Shown piece by piece: positions 7,083 through 14,285 of a DNA stretch of 19,313 nucleotides. A model generated the notes under the pieces. That model ran no database searches and was not told the origin of the DNA. It was given only the letters and a program-made list of their open reading frames with translations. The translations under genes and the position numbers were made by a program. Origin of the DNA: an uncultured Bacilli bacterium (GTDB lineage Bacteria > Bacillota_I > Bacilli_A > RF39 > UBA660); contig CANRKE010000015.1 in assembly GCA_947631135.1 (NCBI GenBank), positions 1 to 19,313 of the forward strand, given 5' to 3'. Within the stretch, counting starts at the first letter, position 1, and every line of letters begins with the position of its first letter.

Positions 7083-7639
7083 TGTAAATCACTACTTTCT
7101 ATAAATTTATTTACTTCATCTTTTAAATCATTTAATGTTTTATTGTTTATTATTGTATAATCATAATCTTTAAAATTATCTAATCCTGTTTCAGTAATAT
7201 GTTTCTTTTGTTCACTAGTTAATTCGTTGTTTTCAATTTCTCTTACCACATTAACTACAATAACATTTTTAAAATGTTTTCTAATACTTTCTATTTCTAT
7301 AGTAAGTCTTATATCATCTATTACAAATATATCATAAAAATGCGACATTATATCTATATCTTCTATTGTTCTATCTATAAATAATGTTTCTTTTCCTAAT
7401 TTCTTTCTAATTATATCTGTACCTAATTGTTGTAGTATCTCACGAGGTTTAGTCTCTTCTGATCCATCCCAATTAAAATATGTTTTAACATAATTTTTAA
7501 GAGTTGATACTATTTGTATTTGTATAACTTTTTTATCTAATTTATTTTTTAGATATTTTCCAATAGTAGATTTACCACTTCTTGCTTTACCACATAATAA
7601 AATTATTGTTGGCTCATTGTTTTCTTTGTATTCAAGCAC
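7079..7639 (-). CDS. P-loop nucleotide kinase, dNMP-kinase-like
   Basis: A 186-residue P-loop protein with Walker A GKARSGKST (17-25), then PREILQQLGTDIIRK (about 65-79). A DDIRLTIEIESIRK segment follows, then a lid-like VVREIENNELTSEQKKHITETGLD. This order (P-loop, LQ-LGT--R, D-R---E, then an H-x-x-E-T stretch and a D---I-N end) resembles phage-type deoxynucleoside monophosphate kinases. These also resemble dephospho-CoA kinase (CoaE), so either substrate is possible. The start is GTG, with AGAAAGAAG about 7 nt upstream; the ATG overlapping it is out of frame. The stop TGA overlaps the alaS ATG, so the two are co-translated. I see no clear promoter in the 62-nt gap before it. Confidence 0.65.
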   Translation of the reverse strand: MLEYKENNEPTIILLCGKARSGKSTIGKYLKNKLDKKVIQIQIVSTLKNYVKTYFNWDGSEETKPREILQQLGTDIIRKKLGKETLFIDRTIEDIDIMSHFYDIFVIDDIRLTIEIESIRKHFKNVIVVNVVREIENNELTSEQKKHITETGLDNFKDYDYTIINNKTLNDLKDEVNKFIESSDLQ

Positions 7640-7701
7640 ATTATCACTTCTTTCTAAAATATAAATATATCATATCATAAAGATTTAATTTTTACTATAT
7701 T

Positions 7702-10002
7702 TTATTTTGTTATTTGTTTAAAACTTTTATCTACTAATATATTTATTATATTGTATATTATAGTTGATAATATAAATAGTATAAGTAATATTACTAATAT
7801 ATTAAATGGTATATATGATAATGAAAATAAATTCTTAAAGAATAATACACATATAACAAATATACTTGCTAACATACCATACATAATACTTCTTAGTTTA
7901 TCAAATGGTATACATAAATTATATAAATAGATAAAACATGTTAATGATGTTAATACAACACACATAGTAGATGTTAATAGATAACTTAAATTTAATATAT
8001 TCGATATAGCTGATATTATTAGTACATTTATAACTATAGTTAATGCAGGAGCAAGTGCACGTTTTATAATTTTAGTAAGGAAATAACCTTCAACTTTCTT
8101 ATTTGTTCTTTCTAGTGCAAGTACAAATGATGGTATTCCAATAGTAAGTGCTGATATAAGTGTAAGTTGTATAGGTATGAATGGATATGACATATCAATA
8201 AATAGAAATATTACAGTTAATAGTAATGAGTACATAGTTTTTACTAAAAACAATGATGCACTTCTTTCCATATTGTTAATTTCTCTTCTTCCTTCAGCAA
8301 TTATTTTAGGTATCGTTTCAAAAGATGAATTCATTAATATTGCATCACTTACATTTTTAGCATCATCACTAGCATTGTCAAAGCTTATACTAAAATCTGA
8401 TTCTTTAAGTGCCATAACATCATTAGTACCATCACCTATATATGCAACTTTACTATTTTTCTTTAAATATTTAATTATATCCTTTTTTTGAAATGGATTA
8501 CTACGTGCAAATATAGTATAGTTATTTGTAATTTCTTCTAATTTACTTCTATCATATATATTACTTATATCTATTGCTTTATCATAATCTTTAATTCCAC
8601 ATTTTTTAGCTATTTTAGAAGCTGTTTCTTTACTATCACCAGTTATTATTTTAATGTTAACATTTTCTTTATATAGATATTTAACTATGTTTTCTATATT
8701 ATCTCTTAATCTATCTTCTAACATAATAATAGCCATAACTTCTATATTATCAAAGTTATTATCTATATTTTGATTAGTATATCCTAATAATAAACATCTA
8801 TATTTATCAGAATATTTATTTACAATATCTAATGTTTTCTTATCTTTACATAATTTTTCTGGTGCTCCTAAAAGTATCGTTCCATAATTTTTAATGGATA
8901 ATGCACTATATTTTCTATCAGATGAAAAATTATATCTTTTTATTACTTCTTCTTTGATAGTTTTATTATATTTTTTCTGTATTGCAAGAGTAGTTTTATT
9001 CATATTTATAGAATTTGATATAAATATGTTAAGCATTTTATCAACATTTTTAGTATTTTTATTTATATATATTATTTTACTAAATTTTAAATCACCATAT
9101 GTAAGTGTACCTGTTTTATCTAAACATACAGTATCTACTCTAGATAAATTTTCTATAGAATATAAATTTTTAATAAGTACATTATATTTAGATAATCTTA
9201 TTACTCCAAGTGCAAATACTGTACTAGTAAGTAGTATTAATCCCTCAGGTATCATACCTACTACTGCTGCAATAGTATTAGTAAGTGAAGATGTTAAATC
9301 ATTAGAAATATTATATTGACTTCTAAATAGTAACAATCCTAATGGAATTATTACTATTGCCATAATTTTTATTATCTTATTTAAACTTTTAACAATCTGT
9401 GATTGATTCTTTTTAATATACTTACTATCTATTACAATTTTATTTGCATAATTATCTATTCCTACATGAAATATTTGTGCTACTACTTCTCCACTTATTA
9501 TAAAACTACCTGATAAGAGTGTATCACCAGATTTCTTAATTACTACATCTTCTTCACCAGTTAATAGGGATTCATTTACCTCAACTTCACCAGATAATAT
9601 TTTACAATCAGCAGGTATCACATCATTATTTACTAATTTTATTACATCGTCTATAACAAGCTTTTCACTACTTATTTCTATTTCTTTATTATTTCTTATA
9701 CATTTTATTTTTTTATCATCTAATATAGATAATTTATCAGTTATTTTTTTAGCTGATATTTCTTGTACACTACTTATTATAGTATTTATAACTACTACAC
9801 CCAAAAATAGTAAATTCTTATATTCACCAATCCAAAATAATAATGAAGCTAAAAATAAATTCAACAAGTTAAATGGTGTAAAAATATTTTTAATTATTAT
9901 ATTCATAATACTTGGTGTTTTAACACCTATTTTTTTATTTACTTGTTTGTTTTTTATTCTATCTTCTACTTCCTCTAAAGTTAACCCTTTAATTTTATTC
10001 AT
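7702..10002 (-). CDS. P-type cation-transporting ATPase, CtpE-like
   Basis: A 766-residue ion pump of the cytoplasmic membrane. The actuator domain holds LLTGEEDVV (146-154), where many relatives have TGES. The ion-site helix contains VVGMIPEGL (247-255). The phosphorylation site is DKTGTLT with Asp295. The nucleotide-binding domain is small (about 305-425), and the hinge motifs are TGDS (454-457) and GDGTND (523-528). Helix pairs lie near 38-80 and 207-265, with about six helices in 580-755. The GMIPEGL motif and the segment leading to CLDKTGT look most like CtpE-type pumps (calcium uptake in mycobacteria), so calcium or another divalent cation is the best guess, not proven. There is no N-terminal metal-binding domain. 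It starts 2 nt after the ruvB stop with only a distant AGGAAAG as ribosome site, so translation probably depends on ruvB. Confidence 0.88.
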   Translation of the reverse strand: MNKIKGLTLEEVEDRIKNKQVNKKIGVKTPSIMNIIIKNIFTPFNLLNLFLASLLFWIGEYKNLLFLGVVVINTIISSVQEISAKKITDKLSILDDKKIKCIRNNKEIEISSEKLVIDDVIKLVNNDVIPADCKILSGEVEVNESLLTGEEDVVIKKSGDTLLSGSFIISGEVVAQIFHVGIDNYANKIVIDSKYIKKNQSQIVKSLNKIIKIMAIVIIPLGLLLFRSQYNISNDLTSSLTNTIAAVVGMIPEGLILLTSTVFALGVIRLSKYNVLIKNLYSIENLSRVDTVCLDKTGTLTYGDLKFSKIIYINKNTKNVDKMLNIFISNSINMNKTTLAIQKKYNKTIKEEVIKRYNFSSDRKYSALSIKNYGTILLGAPEKLCKDKKTLDIVNKYSDKYRCLLLGYTNQNIDNNFDNIEVMAIIMLEDRLRDNIENIVKYLYKENVNIKIITGDSKETASKIAKKCGIKDYDKAIDISNIYDRSKLEEITNNYTIFARSNPFQKKDIIKYLKKNSKVAYIGDGTNDVMALKESDFSISFDNASDDAKNVSDAILMNSSFETIPKIIAEGRREINNMERSASLFLVKTMYSLLLTVIFLFIDMSYPFIPIQLTLISALTIGIPSFVLALERTNKKVEGYFLTKIIKRALAPALTIVINVLIISAISNILNLSYLLTSTMCVVLTSLTCFIYLYNLCIPFDKLRSIMYGMLASIFVICVLFFKNLFSLSYIPFNILVILLILFILSTIIYNIINILVDKSFKQITK

Positions 10003-10004
10003 GA

Positions 10005-11012
10005 TTAAAATAATCTTTCCTGATATTCTATTTTTAGGTGGTCATATGCTTTTTTAGTAGCCATTCTTCCTCTAGCAGTTCTTTTTAAAAGTCCTTTTTG
10101 AAGTAGGTATGGTTCATATACATCTTCTATAGTTGTTACTTCTTCTCCAATTGATGATGCTATTGTTTCAATTCCAACTGGTCCTCCATTAAATTTCTCA
10201 ATGATTGCTTTTAATAATTGGTAATCTGTTTCATCTAATCCTAATTCATCAACTTTTAATCTATCAAGTGCCATATCAACAATATTTTTATCTATTACAC
10301 CATCACCTTTTACTATTGCAAAATCTCTTACACGTTTAAATAATCTGTTTGCAATTCTAGGTGTCCCTCTACTTCTTTTAGCAAGATCTAGTGATGCTTC
10401 TTCTTCTATTGGTACTTCTAATACCCTAGATGTTCTTTCTATTATAAGTTTTAATTCTTCATTAGTATAATATTTTAATTTACAAGTTATTCCAAATCTA
10501 TCTCTTAGTGGACTAGTTAAGTCTCCTGCTCTTGTAGTTGCTCCAACTAAAGTAAATGGTGGTAAATCTATTTTTATATTTCTAGTAGATGAATCACTAC
10601 CTACTATTATATCTAGAGTAAAATCTTCCATTGCTGGATAAAGTATTTCTTCAATATATCTTGGCATTCTATGTATTTCATCTATAAATAATACATCACC
10701 TGGTTCAAGAGTTGAAAGTATAGCTGCTAAATCTCCACTTTTTTCTATAGATGGTCCACTAGCAGTTTTAAGGTTACTTCCTAGCTCGTTTGCAATTATA
10801 TTTGCAAGTGTAGTTTTACCAAGACCTGGAGGACCATATAATAGTACATGATCTAGTGTTTCATTTCTCATCTTTGCAGCTTCTATAAATATTTTTATAT
10901 TTTCTTTTACATCAGCTTGCCCAATATATTCATCTATACTATCAGGTCTAATACTAGCTTCATATGTATCTTCTTTTAATTCTTTATTTGTTACTACTCT
11001 TTCATCTTCCAT
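10005..11012 (-). CDS. ruvB: Holliday junction branch-migration ATPase RuvB
   Basis: A 335-residue AAA+ motor that, with RuvA, drives branch migration of Holliday junctions in recombinational repair. Walker A GPPGLGKTT is at 60-68 and Walker B LFIDEIHRM at 108-116. Sensor motif GATTRAGDLTSPLRDRFG and arginine-finger region GTPRIANRLFKRVRD are present, and the C-terminal winged helix ends in RTARGRMATKKAYDHL. I chose the ATG at 11012 because GATGGTG stands 6 nt before it; the GTG ten codons earlier lies at or before the predicted transcript start. Unlike many bacteria, ruvB is not adjacent to ruvA: a metallopeptidase gene lies between them. Confidence 0.97.
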   Translation of the reverse strand: MEDERVVTNKELKEDTYEASIRPDSIDEYIGQADVKENIKIFIEAAKMRNETLDHVLLYGPPGLGKTTLANIIANELGSNLKTASGPSIEKSGDLAAILSTLEPGDVLFIDEIHRMPRYIEEILYPAMEDFTLDIIVGSDSSTRNIKIDLPPFTLVGATTRAGDLTSPLRDRFGITCKLKYYTNEELKLIIERTSRVLEVPIEEEASLDLAKRSRGTPRIANRLFKRVRDFAIVKGDGVIDKNIVDMALDRLKVDELGLDETDYQLLKAIIEKFNGGPVGIETIASSIGEEVTTIEDVYEPYLLQKGLLKRTARGRMATKKAYDHLKIEYQERLF

Positions 11013-11042
11013 AATTAACACCATCTTTTCATTCGCATACAC

Positions 11043-11072
11043 ATTATAACACGCATTATTAAATTACATCAA
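11043..11072 (-). promoter_or_regulatory. promoter for ruvB
   Basis: On the minus strand TTGATG (11072-11067), 18 nt, then TATAAT (11048-11043), in the 70-nt gap after the metallopeptidase gene. The start would be near 11036, leaving the GATGGTG site and the ATG at 11012 in a leader of about 24 nt. It can uncouple ruvB from the dnaI operon. Confidence 0.6.
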
Positions 11073-11082
11073 TATATATTAC

Positions 11083-12012
11083 TTATATTTTTAAAATCTT
11101 ATTTATATTTTTAAAACTATCCATTATATCATTATCATTTATATCTAATTCATTTAATATTAATGAAAAATTTTTATTATCATTTTCTATTATATTATTT
11201 ATTGCATCTAATATTATGTTTAGATCATTACCATATTTATATATAAATGGAATTGAAATAAGCATTCCTAGAGAGTAAGATATATCTATTAACATCTTAT
11301 AATCTATATTTTCATTATTTAGATGATTTTTATTGCGTATTAGTTCTTTAATTCTATAATTTTGATAACTTAAATTATATTTTGATATAAGTGCAATCTC
11401 AGCAACTATACTAGGTACTTCAATATATATTTTTTTTGAATTATTAGTATAGTATGAATGCATAAACTCATGAATAAACTCTACACTGTTTTTATTATTT
11501 AATATAATTAAATCTTTGTTGCTTGATTTCATATGAATAGCAATTGATAAACTAAAATTACTATCATAAAAATAATTATTTACATTATCTAAATAAAATG
11601 CATACAATTCTTCATTTGTTTTTATATAGTTTTTAAAAATTTTAAAATTATCATTTTTAATATTATTTGTTGATCTACTAATATTTGGTATTTTAATATT
11701 ATTAAGTAAATATCTAATATAATTTAAATCACTTGTTATAAATTGTTCTAATTGATTTTGATTTTCTATTAACTGTTCTAATACATCGATATCCGAAGTC
11801 ATATGTAAAAATTTTTTCATTTTATTAACTATTAATTTTTCTGAAAATATAACTTCGTTAATTTCTATAAAATCATCAATTTTATGTAAATCATCATACA
11901 AAGCAATATATATTAAAGCAATATCATTTGCATATAACATTTTTTTATTAATATTATCAGTTTTAAAATATTTACTTAACATATCTAAGAGATATTTATA
12001 TAATCTATCCAT
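11083..12012 (-). CDS. putative M3-like zinc metallopeptidase
   Basis: A 309-residue protein without signal peptide or membrane helix, so probably cytoplasmic. It carries a gluzincin-type zinc motif, VEFIHEFMHSYY, with His181, Glu182 and His185. Twenty residues after His185 comes EVPSIVAEIALIS, where Glu205 would be the third zinc ligand. The pair 'HEF-H-S' and 'PS-VAE-A' resembles the M3 oligoendopeptidase F family, but M3 enzymes are about 600 residues with a slightly longer spacing. The N-terminal 170 residues are all-helical by composition and match nothing I recognise. It starts 22 nt after ruvA, with GGGGATAAGG before the ATG, so it belongs to the dnaI-ruvA unit. It is rich in Asn, Ile and Lys, consistent with a loosely constrained protein. 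Other gluzincin families are possible. Confidence 0.55.
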   Translation of the reverse strand: MDRLYKYLLDMLSKYFKTDNINKKMLYANDIALIYIALYDDLHKIDDFIEINEVIFSEKLIVNKMKKFLHMTSDIDVLEQLIENQNQLEQFITSDLNYIRYLLNNIKIPNISRSTNNIKNDNFKIFKNYIKTNEELYAFYLDNVNNYFYDSNFSLSIAIHMKSSNKDLIILNNKNSVEFIHEFMHSYYTNNSKKIYIEVPSIVAEIALISKYNLSYQNYRIKELIRNKNHLNNENIDYKMLIDISYSLGMLISIPFIYKYGNDLNIILDAINNIIENDNKNFSLILNELDINDNDIMDSFKNINKILKI

Positions 12013-12034
12013 AACCTTATCCCCATACTAATAT

Positions 12035-12595
12035 TTATTTCATCATTAGCCTTAATGCTTCTTTTACTTGAAGAGATATATCTTGATCTTTATTAACATT
12101 TGGTAATATTTTTTTAATATCAACTAATTTATAACCTAGACCTTCTAACACCTCAATTAGTTCTTCAGTAGAATCTTGCACTTCATTAACACCATCCGTT
12201 GATATATTTAATTTTCCCTTAAGATCAAGTATTATTTGTTTAGCAACTTTATCACCTATTTTAGGAAATTTCTTAAGATATAATATATTTTCTCTTTCTA
12301 TTGCATCAACAATTCCTGCGATTGATCCAGTAGCAAGTATAGGTAAAGTCATTTTAGGCCCTACACCTTTAACTGTCATAAGTTTTAAAAACATTTCTTT
12401 TTCTTCTACTGTTTTAAATCCATATAGTGAATTCTCTTCTTCTTTAATATGTTGGTATATATAACATTTTGCTTCACTACCCTCTTTAAATGCAAATGGA
12501 TTTGGTGTATATATTAAGTACCCAATACCATTATTATCTATTACTATATAGTTAGAACTTATTTCAGCTACTATTCCTTTTATATATGAATACAT
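12035..12595 (-). CDS. ruvA: Holliday junction-binding protein RuvA
   Basis: A 186-residue DNA-binding subunit of the RuvAB branch-migration complex. The N-terminal OB fold runs from MYSYIKGIV to about 62 and includes YIYQHIKEEENSLYGF. The tandem helix-hairpin-helix region follows, with VKGVGPKMTLPIL and FPKIGDKVAKQIILDLKGKL, and then a flexible Asp/Glu linker. The C-terminal domain that contacts RuvB begins at EELIEVLEGLGYK. The ATG at 12595 is chosen because a full AGGAGG lies 7 nt upstream; a GTG seven codons earlier would place that site inside the gene. The ribosome site itself lies within the last codons of dnaI, one nt separates the dnaI stop from this start, and translation is probably coupled. 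Confidence 0.96.
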   Translation of the reverse strand: MYSYIKGIVAEISSNYIVIDNNGIGYLIYTPNPFAFKEGSEAKCYIYQHIKEEENSLYGFKTVEEKEMFLKLMTVKGVGPKMTLPILATGSIAGIVDAIERENILYLKKFPKIGDKVAKQIILDLKGKLNISTDGVNEVQDSTEELIEVLEGLGYKLVDIKKILPNVNKDQDISLQVKEALRLMMK

Positions 12596-12596
12596 T

Positions 12597-13529
12597 TTAT
12601 TTCCTCCTACTTTCACTTATCAATTCAATATCTTCCATCATATATTTTATTCTTTCTATTATTCTTCTTGCTTTTACCCTATCAACATTTTCTCTTGTTA
12701 TACTTAAATGATCTTCTAATTCTTCTATATTTAAATTAGAGGTCATAAATGTAACTAATTTATTTTGCATTCTACTCTGTAATATTGTACCAAGTATTTC
12801 ATCTCTAGACCATGGTGTTGTATCTTCAGCTCCAATGTCATCTATTAATAATATTTCTACATCACATACTTTATCAAAAAGAGTATCAAAATTAGATAAT
12901 TCTTTTGGCTTATTAAATGAACTTTTAATTGTTCTTAAAAACTCTGGCCAATATACTATCGCACTATTAATATTTTTTTTGGACATTTCATTTAAACATG
13001 CTGATATCATATATGTTTTACCGCAACCAAAGTTACCATGTAAAAATAATCCTTTAACTTCTTTTTTCTCATAATTATCTATAAATTTTTTTAAATATTT
13101 AATAACTGGATATCTATTTTTATCATCTACAAATATATCTTTCATTTTAGCTCTTTTTATTTCGATAGGCTCATTAAAAGTAAATACATTTTTAACTTCA
13201 TTATCTTCTTTTAATATTTTCTTTTTATGTTTACAAGCTAAATATTTAAAAGTTAATAAATTATTTTTATTAATACAAGGATAATAAACATAACCAGCTA
13301 ATTCATTTTTACAAGTTGCTATACTCCTACATCCTTTACAATTTTTTAAATTGTTACAACTTTTTAAAAATTTTGATGTATTTTTAATTATAGTATCTTC
13401 ATTTATTTTAAATTTATTAACTAATGTTTTAAAATTTTCATCATTCATTGCTTTCATATAATTTTTTTTAAGATTTAAATCTAAATTTTTATCTCTATAT
13501 ATATTTATTTTTTCTTTTACTTTTTCCAT
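12597..13529 (-). CDS. dnaI: primosomal helicase loader DnaI
   Basis: A 310-residue AAA+ protein that loads the replicative helicase DnaC/DnaB at origins and restart sites. The N-terminal region has the DnaI-type zinc-binding cysteine cluster: Cys58, Cys64, Cys67 and Cys73, then Cys85. The ATPase part holds Walker A HGNFGCGKTY (164-173), Walker B ILLIDDIGAED (226-236), a sensor-like FMTSNLN and the arginine-rich C-terminus ERIKYMM. I prefer the ATG at 13529, with GGTGA 5 nt upstream; TTG (13550) and another ATG (13535) are possible. In B. subtilis dnaI follows dnaB; no dnaB is visible here, where a 730-nt repeat-rich region precedes it. It heads the dnaI-ruvA-metallopeptidase run. Confidence 0.9.
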   Translation of the reverse strand: MEKVKEKINIYRDKNLDLNLKKNYMKAMNDENFKTLVNKFKINEDTIIKNTSKFLKSCNNLKNCKGCRSIATCKNELAGYVYYPCINKNNLLTFKYLACKHKKKILKEDNEVKNVFTFNEPIEIKRAKMKDIFVDDKNRYPVIKYLKKFIDNYEKKEVKGLFLHGNFGCGKTYMISACLNEMSKKNINSAIVYWPEFLRTIKSSFNKPKELSNFDTLFDKVCDVEILLIDDIGAEDTTPWSRDEILGTILQSRMQNKLVTFMTSNLNIEELEDHLSITRENVDRVKARRIIERIKYMMEDIELISESRRK

Positions 13530-13616
13530 ATACATCACCGTAACAATCAATATTATTTTAACATACTTATTTATATTTAAGAATAGATTTTATTATTTTT
13601 TATGAAAAATTTTTAT

Positions 13617-13665
13617 AAAATAATAATTAGTATTATAAATTAATATAAATACTAATTATTATTTT
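13617..13665 (-). terminator. long AU hairpin, possible terminator/attenuator before dnaI
   Basis: A perfect 18-bp stem (13617-13634 with 13648-13665) around a 13-nt loop. On the minus strand it runs into a U-rich tract. Only one C-G pair occurs in each arm, so stability is modest. It sits about 90 nt before dnaI and about 100 nt after the strong promoter at 13772-13800. Confidence 0.45.
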
Positions 13666-13682
13666 GAGTAATTTTTATTTCA

Positions 13683-13741
13683 TTATTTAACAGCAATTTT
13701 CTTTTCAAGTTGTTTTATTTTTTTACATATGAATTGATCAT
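13683..13741 (-). CDS. tiny leader-peptide-like reading frame
   Basis: An ATG at 13741 follows an AAAGGA-type ribosome site at a good distance, downstream of a consensus promoter. In frame it gives only eight residues, MINSYVKK, ending at 13715. The stop is directly preceded by seven A, and a -1 shift there would extend it to MINSYVKKIKQLEKKIAVK with a stop at 13683. It may be a leader peptide, a remnant, or chance. Confidence 0.2.
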
Positions 13742-13771
13742 ATAAAAGTTCCTTTCTTTGATAAGTGTGCC

Positions 13772-13800
13772 ATATTAACACAATAAAAACCATCTGTCAA
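13772..13800 (-). promoter_or_regulatory. strong leftward promoter in the gap before dnaI
   Basis: On the minus strand a perfect TTGACA (13800-13795), 17 nt, then TAATAT (13777-13772). It starts transcription near 13765 towards dnaI, through a leader of about 235 nt with the tiny reading frame and the AU hairpin. The -35 box lies in the outer arm of the palindrome at 13791-13955. Confidence 0.65.
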
Positions 13801-13955
13801 ATGGCTAAAAGTAGCAAAAAAGTGAGTTTTGTATACAGAAATAATTAAAATATCTTCAAAAAAATAATTTTTGAAGATATTTTTCTGTTTTTTGAGCTCA
13901 AAACTCTGATTTTTGAAAAATTTAATTTTTTTTCATTTTTTTACTTTTTGACAAA
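13791..13955. repeat. nested imperfect palindrome
   Basis: Centre: a perfect 16-bp stem (13847-13862 with 13868-13883) and a 5-nt loop. Moving outward on the two sides: ACAGA (13835-13839) with TCTGT (13884-13888), then GAGTTTTG (13824-13831) with CAAAACTC (13899-13906). The ends, CATCTGTCAAA (13791-13801) and TTTGACAAATG on the right, match as imperfect inverted repeats followed by similar AAGTA-A6-TGA words. This could be a MITE-like element or a long hairpin RNA. Confidence 0.65.
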
Positions 13956-13960
13956 TGAAT

Positions 13961-14008
13961 AAAAAAGGGGCTGTAATGAAATGAAATAATTTCATTCAGC
14001 TCTTTTTT
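13961..14008 (+). terminator. rho-independent-type hairpin, plus-strand orientation
   Basis: As plus-strand RNA, AAAAAAGGGGCUG (13961-13973) pairs with CAGCUCUUUUUU (13997-14008) using G-U wobbles. An inner 8-bp stem (AATGAAAT 13975-13982 with ATTTCATT 13989-13996) closes a 6-nt loop, and six U end it. The wobbles fit plus-strand RNA, yet no plus-strand gene precedes it. Confidence 0.6.
13963..13986 (+). repeat. inverted repeat, left copy
   Basis: These 24 nt match the reverse complement of 14262-14285 with one mismatch (GGGGCTG against GGGACTG). The copies are about 275 nt apart and each forms one arm of a terminator-like hairpin. They could be terminal repeats of a decayed element; I see no target duplication. 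Confidence 0.75.
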
Positions 14009-14240
14009 GTTATGCAACTATCTCTCAATTGCTACATCGTATAAATATTAAAAACTTGAAATCGTAAGCCCTTGAGGCAAATTTGTCATACAACTAATTG
14101 ACGAAAAAAGATATACTATATAAAGTATTTTACTATAAAAAAGTAAAATTCCTATATGTTACTCTTAAAAATGTTGTGAGGAAATATTCAAAAAGTAAAG
14201 ATTTTACATAATTTTAAATATAATATTGTTAAATACATAG

Positions 14241-14285
14241 AAAAAAGAAGCTATAATGACTTTTCATTTCATTACAGTCCCTTTT
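14241..14285 (-). terminator. gmk terminator overlapping its stop codon
   Basis: As minus-strand RNA, AAAAGGGACUGUAAUGA (14285-14269) pairs with UCAUUAUAGCUUCUUUUUU (14259-14241) through several G-U wobbles and one mismatch, ending in six U. The wobbles support the minus-strand reading. The arm at 14262-14285 is the right copy of the inverted repeat at 13963-13986. Confidence 0.75.
14262..14285 (-). repeat. inverted repeat, right copy
   Basis: Right copy of the 24-nt inverted repeat; see 13963-13986. It runs up to the gmk stop codon. Confidence 0.75.

Larger units (their letters stand above)
13551..14283. other. gene-poor region with inverted repeats, opposed terminators and a leftward promoter
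   Basis: About 730 nt between gmk and dnaI without a convincing protein gene. From right to left it holds: the gmk terminator; a 230-nt stretch with only a small AT hairpin (ATTTTACT 14127-14134, AGTAAAAT 14142-14149); a second, oppositely oriented terminator hairpin sharing its sequence with the first; a nested palindrome; a strong minus-strand promoter; a tiny reading frame; and a long AT hairpin. The layout suggests a decayed small mobile element, an RNA leader for dnaI, or both. I recognise no tRNA, known riboswitch or transposase. Confidence 0.6.

Noticed and set aside
13683..13793. 36-residue open frame starting at an ATG at 13793
   Set aside because: Its start lies between the -35 and -10 boxes of the strong promoter and has no ribosome binding site, so it would not be on that transcript.
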